Source: Serinus canaria (Eukaryota > Chordata > Aves > Passeriformes > Fringillidae). Taken from it: DNA of 64,000 nt. The notes below the pieces were generated by a model. The model ran no database searches, was not told where the DNA came from, and saw only the letters and a list, made by a program, of their open reading frames with translations. Location of the stretch: NCBI RefSeq assembly GCF_022539315.1, contig NC_066317.1:44176435-44240434 (forward strand). Reading direction: 5' to 3'. A program made the position numbers and the translations under genes. Below are positions 23,801-36,282 of the stretch, piece by piece; within the stretch, counting starts at the first letter, position 1, and each line of letters begins with the position of its first letter.

Positions 23801-24719
23801 GCTGTGAATCCCTGACCACGGATGAAGTTTGGTCAGAACTAATGTCTGATTGGACACCAGAGGATCCACATCCCCCCAGTTTCATTTTCTTGAGAAGTGA
23901 GTGCCCTGATGGAGCATGGACCCCTGCTGCAGCACATACTGCTCTGGTGTGCTCTCTTTGTGTGGCTTTTTGAACGTATATCAACATTACCCAAGAGTGG
24001 AGTTATTGGGTGTGTGGCAATCATGATTGCATGCATGTGTGCCTTTTTGAGCAATTTCTTTTTGTAAAAATGTTTTCTAGGCTAGAAAGTTGCAGATAAT
24101 TATAATGGTTTAAATTATAAATGTACATTTTAAATAATGTACACATAGCAACATGTATGCCACTGTTTTCCTTGATGCATTTTGTTTTTCATTGCTTTGC
24201 TTTGCTCCTCTTCTGTCCAGCTGCTTACCCTTGAAGCAAATGAATAATCCCATTGGATTAACTGTTCTCATTTAAAACAAAGTGCATGCATAAATTTGAA
24301 GTATTTTTCTTTCGCTCAAATAATAACTTTTTGTACTGCTTTTCTTTTTGCTAGATACACTGACAGGAGTGCCCTGGGCAATGTTCAGTTTAGGCTGTCT
24401 CATGTTGGAAGAGCTCTGTTACTCAAAGCCAGTGATTATTTTACAGATAACCTGGTTTACCTTGTTGTCTAGTTATTCTCCACAGTGAGAGTACACAGGA
24501 AGAGTAGCTCTGATACCAAGAAGATAAAGTAGCTCTGATAAAAGGAGTAATAATTAGCCAAAAGGGAGAGTTTTCACTGCTTCTCAATATCCTGCCTTGA
24601 CTCTGGAGTAGTGGTAAAGAAAGCGGAATATCAGTACAAAAAGAATCCAAGCTGGGCCTGTGCAAGTGGTCTTTCCTAAAATCAGCTGGATCCTGGTGAT
24701 CAGTGCCTTAGAGACATTC
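17811..24719. other. Intergenic, no gene recognised
   Basis: AT-rich DNA with only short frames and no recognisable protein, RNA gene or young repeat. A short (ga)n tract lies near 19922-19938. Confidence 0.6.
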
Positions 24720-25160
24720 TAACCCTGAGATTGTGTTCAGTCTGTTATGTTTAGTAACCACCAGTAGACCTATCTTCTATGAAATTATCTAACTTAATTT
24801 TTAAATAATTTATACTTTTGTCCTCCTTAGCATCCTTTGGCCGTGAGTTCCATAATTCTGTTAATATGCTGGATTAAAACATGTTTTTTCATTTTAAACC
24901 TGCTATATGAAAATATCTTTGGATATGTTCTCATGCTTGTGTTGTAAGAAGAAGTGGAGGGTTCCTTTCTGTTTTCAAATGGTTTGTGATTTTGTAGCTT
25001 ATACTGTATCCTTACCCTTGGCTAATAAATGTGCAAACTGAAAGTTCATAACCTTTTTACAGTCTTCTTATATCTCTGATCAGTCTTTCTACATTTGCCT
25101 CAAGATTTTTCTTGTTCTCTTGTTGGAGAGTACTTCTCAGCTGAATGTAGCAGCCCATCA
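24720..25160 (-). mobile_element. Old, diverged CR1/L3-type LINE fragment
   Basis: The plus strand keeps the reverse-complement order of CR1-clade 3' regions: tagcatcctttggccgtgag ttcc, then attttaaacctgct, then catgcttgtgttgtaagaag, then ttacagtcttcttatatctc. Divergence is much higher than in the other CR1 copies here, so this looks like an ancient insertion. Boundaries are approximate. Confidence 0.6.
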
Positions 25161-27347
25161 AATGCCAGCTATTTGTCACTCACTGTCAGCTCTAGATTTG
25201 GCCAATCTGGAAAAGTTTGTATTCTCAATAAATTGTGTCACCTAATTATTTACTACCTTTTTTTTCTGGTTTTCTTGTCAATATATTTTATTGAAATAGT
25301 CACTGAAAGACCCTGAAGGAATTTTTTTTTTTTTATTCACAACAAACCATTTGTTTCTGCCTTTTGTTTATCCTCTATTTTCATGAGTTCATGGGAGGAC
25401 TTTCCATTTACCTCAACAGGTAAAAGATCAGCTACTGTATAAAAGCTGAAACTCAGGAGTAGCTGTTGGTTGAGTTTTTATTTGTGTAGTAGAAAGCATT
25501 CAAATAGTAAGTATTTCACAGCCTGTATATTGTGTTTTGTAAAGAATCTGTTTTATAGATTAAGATGTACCTCAGGACTTTTTCTGAAGAAACCAAAAAT
25601 TTGTTTCTCAGATACTTCCCTATCACTATTGGAGAAACTTTTAATTAAACTTAATTAAAACATATTTAGTGTTTGTGGGGAAAGTGGGATGCAACCCACA
25701 TATTTGCAGGGCCCAAGGCTTGCACATTCCCCTTGTTTCAGAACAGAGATTTTGAAAACCTTAAGTATTTACTGAATAGTTGCTCCAAGCAAAGAAGCCA
25801 GCAAGGCTGCAGGTAGGTAAGGAAAATAGATTTCTGCTGATAAATAATTAATCCAGTAATGCTGCTGCCCCTTATACATAACCATTATATTTATGCAAAT
25901 GTAATTTAGAAGGAGAAAGAGCATTTGCTTGGAGTGTGCAAGATTATTGATAGCTCTCATGTTTGAGGCTATTTCACTTGGAGCTGTCATTCCTGCCTTG
26001 AGCATGAGAGTGCTGATCTCTCTGATACCAGTTTCTCAGTCTTGAGGGAGCTGCTCTTGGCAGCCTCTGCTGTGGTACAAAGAAGAGCAGATGACAGTAT
26101 TGAGCACTGGCAGTGTGTATACTCTGGGGAAATTTGGCCCTTCAGTATATATTATTAGACATAAATACTAGAGTCCTAAAATGTGCCAGAATGCAATACT
26201 AGACTAGTGAAATGTGCTAGTACTTTAAGAGAACTGTGACTATTTCTCATATTGAAGCAGCAATTTGGTTTGAGTCTTTGCTGTTCTTTTGCATTCTGCA
26301 GAGGGTAAAGAGAGAGAACAAAGGTAAAATGAGATAATTAAGGATGCATGAAAACAGGTTTTTGATATCAGGGCAATGAGTATTCAAGATGGGAGATTTA
26401 TATCTGATTATGGGATTTTTTTTAGGCTTTCAGACTAGTTCAAAGATATTCTCTACAGCATTATCAAGTTTTTTTTCTCACAATTAAGCAGGACAACAGA
26501 CACAGAAGGACAAGATATTTTTCTGCTCTCTAAGTTTTAATACATTTATATAAATAGAGTAATCCTCTTTGATTAAAATAAAGAGCAAAGGAATTTTGAT
26601 TCAAATTTCTTAGTGGACACAAAATTAACAGGCTTTTTAGAGCAAATAGGTTTTTGTTTAGTCACATGAATAGGATAAACCTTTTCTGTAAGTGTGAGAC
26701 TTGGTCTATAGCATTTGGCAAATATTGAAAAATATTGCCTCTTTTAAAAGGCTACAGCACCAGCTGTCTCACTCATCATGAAGGTGACTGTTCAACTAGA
26801 TACCACTTCCTACTGCTTACAGTTCCAAATTTTTGCAAACTTCACAGAACTGGCAGTATAATCAGTGTTCTGTTCTACCAAATACTTCTTAATATTTCTG
26901 AAATTTCAAAGAGCCCTTTTATAATAAAAACATGGATTTTTTTAACAAGTTACTCCAAAGAAGAGCAGAACATTTCTTTATTTATCCAGTAAAACACACC
27001 TCCAAGCTATAATTTGTTGAAAGTTAAAGGAAAGAACATTGCACCACTCTCCAAACAGGCAGCATTTTCAAATAAAACCAGAACCAAAATCTCATCAAAA
27101 AATGTTTGTTATTCCTCAGGCTCTTCACCTTGTGAAGTAAAATGTTGACAAGCATCTTTCTGATATTTTGCAAATTAAGCCACAGCCTCATCAAACTGTG
27201 TCCAAAGCAGTTAAGAAATAAATATCCACTGCAGCAAAATCAATGCTATGCTGCATGGCAAAACCAGTGTGCCATATAGAATTCTCTTTAAAATGTTAAA
27301 GATTATTTAGATTTGAAATCCTTCAAACCACACAAGAGACTTCTTAG
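25161..27347. other. Intergenic, no gene recognised
   Basis: AT-rich, with no coding or repeat signature beyond short T runs. Confidence 0.6.
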
Positions 27348-27350
27348 CAT

Positions 27351-27575
27351 CCTATCCTATCCTATCCTATCCTATCCTATCCTATCCTATCCTATCCTAT
27401 CCTATCCTATCCTATCCTATCCTATCCTATCCTATCCTATCCTATCCTATCCTATCCTATCCTATCCTATCCTATCCTATCCTATCCTATCCTATCCTAT
27501 CCTATCCTATCCTATCCTATCCTATCCTATCCTATCCTATCCTATCCTATCCTATCCTATCCTATCCTATCCTAT
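27351..27575. repeat. Perfect (CCTAT)45 pentanucleotide microsatellite
   Basis: 45 consecutive identical CCTAT units (225 bp) without a single interruption, ending cctattctctg. The 5-nt unit keeps a frame open, which creates a spurious Leu-Ser-Tyr-Pro-Ile peptide. Such purity implies recent expansion, and probably length polymorphism. Confidence 0.99.
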
Positions 27576-27750
27576 TCTCTGTGGTTTAGGGGACCCACTA
27601 CACTGGGAAATTTCGTCCTTTGTAAACATTTCTGAGGGGATGGCCAGCATGTTTGACATGTCTCAAGAAAACATAAATGAATTTTTCCAATTACTTTACT
27701 ATTTCCTTTTTTTAGGTCTTTGAAAGACCTTGAAGACCAATATCTCAACC

Positions 27751-27770
27751 AAAAAAAAAAAAAAAAAAAA
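27751..27770. repeat. A20 homopolymer
   Basis: 20 uninterrupted A about 175 bp after the CCTAT array. No associated element recognised. Confidence 0.9.
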
Positions 27771-29523
27771 TTAAAAATCAGTCTTTTAGAATCTGTGTGC
27801 TAAGGCTTTATGTGAAAATTGGTATTTATGTGTTTAATGTGAAAGTGTGATTGATATGTTGGGGGACAGCTGAAGTAAATGTGACTGCAAGTTTCTAGTC
27901 AAGTGTCTTGGTGTTGTTTTGTTTGATAGTAATTGTACAGGAGAGGTGCATACATCAGTGACTTTGTGGACTGTTCTCACATGGTCTTCTTTTCCATATA
28001 GCCCTTAATGCAGACTCAGTGAGGGAATCTTCTACTTGGTTTTCTTAGAAATGTTCCAATGTCTACATTTTGCTACCAACATTTTATAATTATTTACTGA
28101 TGATATTTCAGCATCGGTTTCGTTTTTTGGTTTGGGTATGTGTCCTTTATCTGTGAAGCTGGAGCCACTATTATAAGACAAGGATATGCACCAGGTGAAT
28201 GCTATTTAGTACTGTTCAGAAAATTCTGAAGCAGTTAAAATTTCAAAGCTCAGTCTTTTGCCTCTGAAAGCTGAAGAGGGAGATTTTTTGTATGTACTTT
28301 CAAATTTAAAAAAAAATAATTTAAAAGCCCTTAAATCTTTAAGGTTTTATTTTCAAAGGCAAAGAAGGTAGGTCAGTGCTTTAACAATTACTTGCTGCAC
28401 CTTTTATTAATAATAGAATAATATTAATAGTGTCAAAATACTGAAATCTGCACTTTTGCACACATGAATGTATATTGATGAGTGGTGGTGTGCACAGCTT
28501 CATTTATATTGGTGAATGGGAAAACTCAGGCAGATGAGATTGAAGCCCCTTGAACAGCAATATTTGTTGTACATCGACAAATAGAACATCTGTACAGAAA
28601 GAAATGGCAAGCTGGGCAAGACAATTTAATATAGAAGTCATTTTAGATATAAGGCTGAAGATTTCTTTTTCTTTTTAAGATTACAAATAAGCAAAATTTT
28701 TGTTTCCCACTCCAGGACTTTTTTTTTTTATTTCTAATCTATTTACCAAAGGCATTTTCAAGTGTCCTAGTTGTTGTTATTCAAATGATGAGTCCCTGAG
28801 GTTAGAATTCTCTCTAAGTAGTTTTCTAATGCTATTTACCCAGTGTATTCCTGCTCTAATGAAAGCAGTAGGTTTTATATCAAGACATGCCAGGTTCTGG
28901 AGTTAATTGATTATGTTCTCTGTAGGAAACTTTGAAGTAAGTAACCTGATTTATCTCCATTGAAAATGGAGAAATGGGGGAACTTACTGACACTGTTAGA
29001 ACACTGCAGTGTATCTCTAGGATACTTTGTGGTCTTCAGTGATAGCCCAAAAGTGCTTTTGGTTATTGGTGTGTTTAATGACATACACAGGAAAGCAAGG
29101 AGAGACTTCACAGAGTTATTTAATGGAATCAAATAATGGTTCTAGATGGCTATGAAAGGTTAAGTATTTTTAATCAGACTCTTTTGTCAATGCTAAGCAA
29201 ATAAAAGTCAATATTTAATATTCTCAGAGATAAGTGAGGCTTTGAATAATGCTCAAAGTACTGTACAATAATGTAACTCAGTCTGAGAATGTCAAAGGCA
29301 AGATTGTTGTAAGTTTTAGCAAAGTGTATTGGTTCATGATGGTCATGGTTTTGTGGAATTTTTTAAAAAATAATTTAACCAAAATATTGAAAACTAGTTT
29401 CTTGTTCTTCAAAGAACTGTGAAAGTAGTACGTGATTCGCAATAATCTCCTGTGCTGCAGAATATGCTGTTAAAGAAATCATATTGTTCCATATGTAAAT
29501 ACTGTGGAGAGGAATGGAGAAAG
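27771..29523. other. Intergenic, no gene recognised
   Basis: AT-rich, nothing supported. Confidence 0.6.
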
Positions 29524-29697
29524 AATCACAGAATATCCTGAGCTGGAAGGGACCCATCAGGATCATTGAGTCCAACTCCTGGCCCTGCACAGGATACCCC
29601 AGAAGTCACACCCTGTGCCTGAGAGCATTGTCCAAACACTTCTTGAACTCTATAAGGCTTGGTGATGTGACCACCACCCTGGGGAGCCTGAAGAGTA
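29524..29697 (-). mobile_element. CR1 LINE 3' fragment (short)
   Basis: Starts aatcacagaatatcctgagc, then tggaagggacccatcaggat, then ttgagtccaactcctg, and reaches gtgaccaccaccctggggag: the reverse complement of a CR1 3' end. About 170 bp, 5'-truncated, minus orientation. Confidence 0.85.
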
Positions 29698-31352
29698 AGC
29701 TGCATCCAGGAATTGGAAGAGCTTGAGGAAAAAGAGATCAGTGGAGCCCTTGAGGCACAGAACAAGCAAAATATATTTTTCCTTGCCCCTCTTTTTTCTT
29801 TTCTTTTTTTTTTTTAAAACCAAAAAGATGTTAATTTTAGTTTTGGAGAGTATCCTAATTATTAAAACAGATGAAGTTTTTATGTATTTTGCTCTAAGAT
29901 TCAAAGTTTTTGGATTAATTTTAGATTTAAAAGTGATGTTTGAGACAGAGGTGCTCAAAGGAGCAGAGGGTGAGAATCATCCCATTTCATCATGAGATAG
30001 GAATGAGTGTGGGAGATCATCCTGTACCCTGAGATGAAAAGATCATACTTTTAATGATTCACCCCATTAGTATTAACTGTTTCTAAGACAGACATCTTTC
30101 CTGATTCTAGGAGCTGAATGCCAAAATCTTTGTGTACAGAAAGAAAATCTCATACACCTTGGAAAATTGGGTACTAAAGGAGAAGTTAATCCAGAAGTCC
30201 TGTCCAGAAGACAGAACTTGCACAGCTTTCCTTTGCAGATGAAATAGGTCCAGTCACAACTAATGCACCATAGTCAAGACAGAAAATGCTTAGTGGCTCC
30301 TCTCCTCCTCCAGGCAGCTTCAGTCTTTCACCAGTCTTGCAATGCTGTAGCTTCCAGAGGGAAGCTGCTTTGCCTGCTTTGAAAGCCTCCTAATAGCTCA
30401 AAAGCCAGCTGTAGACCCACACAGTAGAGTAAATCACTTTCCACAAAGGACAGACTAGACCTGTACACGTGGAAGATCAGGATGATTTCATGTCTGCAGA
30501 TCTCTGTTGTTCACTTGATATATCCAGCAGGAAAACTCATCTCTTCATCTGCTACCACCCAGCCACTAAAAGGCATCTGTGCTTAGAGTCATCCATACAG
30601 GGACAGTGACCATCTGCTAAACCCTCCAGCTTTTTTGTGACTCTCTTTATGATGACTGATACATTTTAAAAGTTTAAGCGGCCTTGAGAAAAATGTAACT
30701 TTTTACAATAACTGTTTTTGTTGCATTTACAGGTATTTCATATATCCATAGCTCAAGAATGGTAGTCTAGCCATTTTAAAGAAATGTTTCCTCTGGGGTT
30801 TTTTTGTTTTTTTTTTTTGCTCCTTATGAATTTCATTATGCATATTTTGATGGGGAAATGCCTTCCACTCACATGGTAGATGTCCATCTACATCTTTATG
30901 CATTATTAATGCCATAGAGTCAGCAAGGGCTTGTGGTTCTTTGTTTATAGGGAAAGAGATTGAAGTTTAAACTCTGTAGGAATTTGTCTGCTTAAGGTGA
31001 ACTAGGTAATGGAATATAGAAAAAGAGTTTAAAAGCTTGCTCAGCTCTTGGGATTTGGAGCTACAGTATGAAGGTTTTCACCTCTTGCATGAATAAACTG
31101 ACGTAGAAGAAATTTAAAGCATGGACAAGCTTCTTCAGCACTTTAGCAATGGCAATTACAGTCAGCAGATATATTAAAGAGATCTCAAAGCAGCAGCATC
31201 TGCTGTAAACTCCTCCTTTTGCAATATTGCTGCATAGTGGTCCCCGTCCAGTAACAGCTAATGTAAATTGCAAAGGAAATTCTGTCGTATTCAGGCAAAG
31301 ACCAAATTTGGTTTCTTTTATAGTAAGTCCCCATAAAGCATATCAAGCTTGT
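29698..31352. other. Intergenic, no gene recognised
   Basis: Contains T-rich runs near 29800 and 30801. Nothing coding was supported. Confidence 0.6.
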
Positions 31353-31965
31353 TATCACAGAATCACAGTTGGGGATGGGGGGCACCTCTGGAGGTCACCT
31401 TGTCCAACCCCTGCTCAGTCATAGCCACCGAGAGCCAGCTACCCAGGCATTGCCCAGACAGCTTCTGAACAACTCCACAACACCTCTGGGCAACCCACTC
31501 TAGTGCTTGGTCAGCCTCACAGTAAAATAGTGTTTTCTGATGTACAGAGAGGTAGTCTTGCACTTCAGTTTGTGCCCACTCCCTCTGGTCCTGTCACTGG
31601 GCACCCCTGAGAGGAGCCTGGCTCTGTCCTCTTTGCAACCTCCTTTCAGACATTTATTTGCATTGATGCAATGCCCCTGAGCTTTCTCTTTGTGAGCTAA
31701 ATAGTCCTTTTCCAATAGAAGAAATGCTTCAGTCTCTTAATCATCTTCATGGCCCTTCATTGGACCCACTCCAGTACGTTCACATCTATTTTGTCCTGAG
31801 CATCCCAGTACTGGACACAGTACACAGGCAGCCTCCCCAGTGCTCACTAGAGGGTAAGGAATTACCCCCTTGATCTGCAGGCAATTCTTTCACTAGCACA
31901 GCCTGGGATACCACTTACCTTCTCTGCAGCAAGGACACATTCCTGGCTCATTTTCTACCATAAGC
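31353..31965 (-). mobile_element. CR1 LINE 3' fragment (about 600 bp)
   Basis: Begins atcacagaatcacagttggg and carries the CR1 order in reverse complement: ccttgtccaacccctgctca, ctctggtcctgtcactgggc, gcccttcattggacccactc, ccagtactggacacagt and ttgatctgcaggcaattc. 5'-truncated, minus orientation. Confidence 0.88.
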
Positions 31966-34900
31966 ACTGCAGGAACATCCTTTCCAATGTTATGGTACTC
32001 AAATCCTGAAGACATTCCTGGAGATTATGGTGCCTGAAGCACTCTATATATTTTGAGATCCACAGGAAAGAGAAATACCTGAAGTCCACAAAACTATCAT
32101 CAGAGATTTAGAAAATCAAATTGTTGAGGAGAAATTGTTTGCTTCACCTTCTCATTGTTTTTCCTCCATAGACTAAATAAAACTATCAGTGCCTGTAGCA
32201 GCTTTCTGTGAAGGCTAAGGTGATGAAATTGTCATGTCATACCTATAGCAATCAAAACAAAATGTAGAGCAAGAAGAAGCAGATTTCCATTAGTACTCAA
32301 AAACTCTTTATAAAGACAGTGGAGCGTAGGAACTTGATCGTAGAAAGGTTTTAGAACCACTTTAATTGGATATTTTTCATAAGAGATAAAACAGACAGGA
32401 TGGGCTGCTAATTTGTTCGTGGAGTTGTGATACTGACTACATTATGATAATGTGATAATCTTCTGGCCTTTGGGCCAAAGCCCAGAAATGCTGTACCTTT
32501 CTTGATTCTAGATACCAAAGTCCTGGTCCCTAAATCCTGACAGACCCCCTCACTCCCAAAGGCAGCCCTTTTACTCCTGGACAAAGCAGTCTGTAAGAGT
32601 GCAGGAGAGTCACTTAAAGGGATTTCAAACCATGAATAAAATGCATTTGAAGTCAAAATAGGATATATCTTAATCCACTTTCAACTCCAAATGTTCTTTA
32701 AAGAAATTAAGGGCCTAGTGTAGGCTTTTTCCTACAGTTAGTCATGTGAAGGTCAGACAGTGTTTATTTTTAATGCTAAATATCTATACTCTGTAATTTT
32801 ATTTGGCTTATAATTTTTATTGCATTTAAACAAATAAGGTACACAGAATAATTAGATTTAATAAACAGTTATTTATTGAAGCAAATGTTCTAAGAGTTTA
32901 TTACTCAGATGTGTAGATTGCTGATGTGAATTCTTCAGAAGTTCAATGAAAAAAATTCAGATGTCTTCTGAGATCCAGTAAAGCAAAGTTATCATGCTGA
33001 GTCAAAATGTAATTCTGTTTTACAAAAGTACTACGAGCATTGAATTTGTACTCACATTTTTAATCTCACCTGTAAAGACATTTCTGGTTCCATCCAAATC
33101 CCTTTGGAATTTTGGATTCTTTCTAGATTACCTTTTTGAAAAAGAATGATGAGTAGCTTGCAACTTCTGAATATTTGGCTGCAGAGCCAGAAACAGAAAG
33201 TTTCAAAATCTCTTTGAAACATCTGGGTCTTCTTTCATCTGGAAAATGCTACTGACACCTCTTGCCCTGAAAAGAAAAATTCAAGTGCAGAAAGTAATGG
33301 AAAACACTCCGTGAATCTGTGAGTTTAGAAACTTCAGCCAAGCCCCACCAGGGATAAAAAAAGTGCCAAAATGAACCCATCAACAAGGAATCTTGAAATA
33401 CCACCCTAAGAGCAAACTTAATCAAAACAGGAAAGGAATGCCAACTAGAAACTCAAACCCAAGAATTGCAGAACAAAAAGTTTTCACTCTACCATATCAG
33501 AAATGCCCAAACTTCCACAAAGTTGTTTTTATTTGTTATTGCTGTTGATTTAATGTGGAAGACACTTGGGTGCTACCACTCTTACCAAAGGTTTTATTGT
33601 GGCACTGTGTCTGCTGCTTTACCTTGGTGAGTTTTAGAAATACAAAACAGGGATCTCTTCTGTAGTATTTAGCTTGTTTTTACTTAATTTTGCCAAGTAT
33701 AGAAGGGAATTTAGCAAAGGACATTATCTAGCTCTAAAGACTTAAATTCAATATTATAAATTTTGCTGTGAAATCTAACATTTTATAATGAGTTAGAGGA
33801 GAGGATGCCAGAGACCATTTTCTATTTCTTACTAAGTAGCATCCTTCAATAATATATTTTAAAGAGAGTAATTTGTTTAATCCTGAGAGACAGCTACGAT
33901 AATCTAAGGTCATTTAAGTGAAAAGAAGCTGCAGAAAAAGTTAGAGCAGCGCCACCTGGGTCAGAGCAAACATTTAAAGAAGTAGTGTGTTAATACTTAA
34001 AGAATTTATTCATGCATTTTTTATAACTTCTAGCTTTTGTAGTTGAATGTAATGAATGGATCTCCAAGAGCTTGAGTCATCATGCCCGTAGCTGATGCCA
34101 GTTTCCAGGCATTAACTTTAATTATTGATGCTTTCCCTAATAGACTTGATGGCACATTTTTAAAGTAAAGGTTGTGTCTTACTGAAGGCATGCCCTGCTG
34201 CTGGGCACACAGGCAGAGGGGAACCACCTGCTCTTGCAATTAAAGCTTTGCTCCTCGGGTTCTGTTCTTTAATTACTCGGTGTGTGGCTGTCACCTCTGG
34301 GCTAGGCTGTCTTGGAAGAAGTTTGCAATTGGAAGAAGTTTGTAATTGGAGGAGCAAATCAAGCATGAAGGGCTTGAGGGGTTTTTCCAAGCCCATGGAG
34401 TTCCTCTGGAAGGCAGCACAAAGCTCTGTTGTGGCTCCACTGTGTTATTGAGCAGCAGCTTCCAGATCGATGTAAGCGCCCCAAGAATTTTCGATGACAA
34501 TGTTTTTTGTGCTTCAAATTTTTAAAACAGTACTTTTTTGGGAAGGTAGCTGGGTGTTCCTTTCCTGAGATTAAAAAAAAAAAAAAAAAAGGGTGGTGAA
34601 AAGTGCACTCAGGTGCTAGATTTGGAGGTAAATTTTGAGTTAAAGAATTCCTGGCAAAAGTTGAAACTGAAGTTGTACATTCATTCATAATTTTACTTAA
34701 ATAAGTGCAAACTCATATTTAAATCTATACCAACAGCAGAGTTCATGAGGTGAGAATTAGATGAGCAGTGCTCTTTCTGAAGAAATGACTGATAACAAAT
34801 GACTTAACAAAGCAGTTCTTTAATAAGACATCATAAAAAAAAGGATTATAGATGGTCACTAAATTCCCTTCAGATTCTGAGCACACAGCATTCTTTCAGC

Positions 34901-36148
34901 ACCAGAGAGACCCCAGATGGATATTCCCATGACTCTCTATATCCCCTTCATGGACAGAGGCTCCTTCTTTCTATACATATGACCTGTTATATACCTTACT
35001 TACAAGAAAATAAGACATAAAGGATATTCAGGTAAGCACTTCTTCCTGTGCTTTCTGCTAAAGGTGGGGTTGTGCAGGTGATGGAATTGCTGGTACTGAA
35101 TGGTGCTGCCCACAGGCTCTGGTGTTGCAGTGGGGTGGCTGATGTTGTCCTGCCTTGAGGACATTCCTCAGGGAATGTGGCTCAGCACAGCCTGGCCAAG
35201 GCCATGCTGGGTGTGCAGCACCTTAGCTGCCAGCTCAGGTTAATAAGTTAGTGTGGGTCACTGACTCCTTGATGTAGGACAGTCTCCTGCTCAGGATGGA
35301 CACACCATCCTGTCTGGAATAAGTTCCCTTTCATTTAGAGAATGAATGCCCACACACAAGCTTTCACCAGCAAGGTTCTAACTGAGTTCTGTGATTTGAG
35401 TATCCTCACGAATGAAACCTGCCTCTTGTGTGTGAGATGCCTCTCTCACTTTTTTGTTAATAAAAGCTATGAATAGAAATTGAGTTACATGTGTAATTTA
35501 TTGCATGGGATCAGTCAGACACCCATGTAATTTTGTTTTAAAGTTAAAGCATTAAAAGGGCAATTATAATGAACTAAATAAGGCAGAAGATCAGCAAAAT
35601 AGACTGAAAAGGGAGGGGGCATTCAAAATCTTCCAAAATTTAATCCTGGCATTATTCTCTCATTTTTAAGAGGCCTTTTCATACTGTACATCTCTCTCGT
35701 GTTCTTTAAAATGGAGTAACTAAGTATTTTTCTTCTGAAAATTGTTGATTTTCAAGCCCTCCATGGGTACATCTGCTCTGCAGGTGGTGGCTGGTCTCTG
35801 TGATTCTGCATTGCCTGGAGGGCCAGTGACACATTGTGAGCTGCCACGTTGTTCCCAGTGATGTGTTTGGAGAAGTTTGAGCAGAAAGAGCATGGTTTGT
35901 GGCATGGGTGACTGACTGCCCAAACTAATCCCAGCCTTTCTCATTCTTCTTATCTAGCTTGGATATTGGCCTGTCACAATTTAAATGTCGTGTTACTTTC
36001 ATGTAACAATGTTATGTTATCTGGTTTCTTATAATCATCCTAATTAACACGTCCCAGGAACCTGACAGGGGCTTTTTTAGGATGAGATCTACTGATATTT
36101 TGTTTCTTACTCTTCGCATTTCTTGAGAGTTATCTCTGGTTCACAGCA
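31966..36148. other. Intergenic, no gene recognised
   Basis: Contains an A18 tract at 34573-34590 and a weak CTCF-like core (cagcgccacctggg) at 33947-33960. No exon or RNA gene was recognised. Confidence 0.6.
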
Positions 36149-36282
36149 TACACAGAATATTCTGTTAGAAGTGACACAAGGGTCATTGAGTCCAGCTCCT
36201 AAATAAATGGCTTATATGGGGATTGAACCCACAAGTTTGGTGTTATTAGCACCTTGCTCTCACCAACCAAGCTAATCTCAGC
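36149..36282 (-). mobile_element. tRNA-Ile-derived SINE with CR1-like tail (TguSINE1-like), second copy
   Basis: On the minus strand: gagattagcttggttggtga (A-box region), gtgctaataacacc (AAU anticodon loop), B-box ggttcaatccc, then gccatttatttaggagctgg and a CR1-like tail running through actcaatgacccttgtgtca to agaatattctgtg. It keeps the tRNA-Ile anticodon region better than the copy at 8252-8385. Confidence 0.87.

Noticed and set aside
23679..23987. Overlapping 75-102-codon frames on both strands, considered as an ERV leader or LTR
   Set aside because: No TG...CA ends, duplication or recognised retroviral motif could be found.
27313..27723. 136-residue frame made largely of Ile-Leu-Ser-Tyr-Pro repeats
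   Set aside because: It is the translation of the (CCTAT)45 microsatellite, whose unit has no stop in that register; no gene signals.
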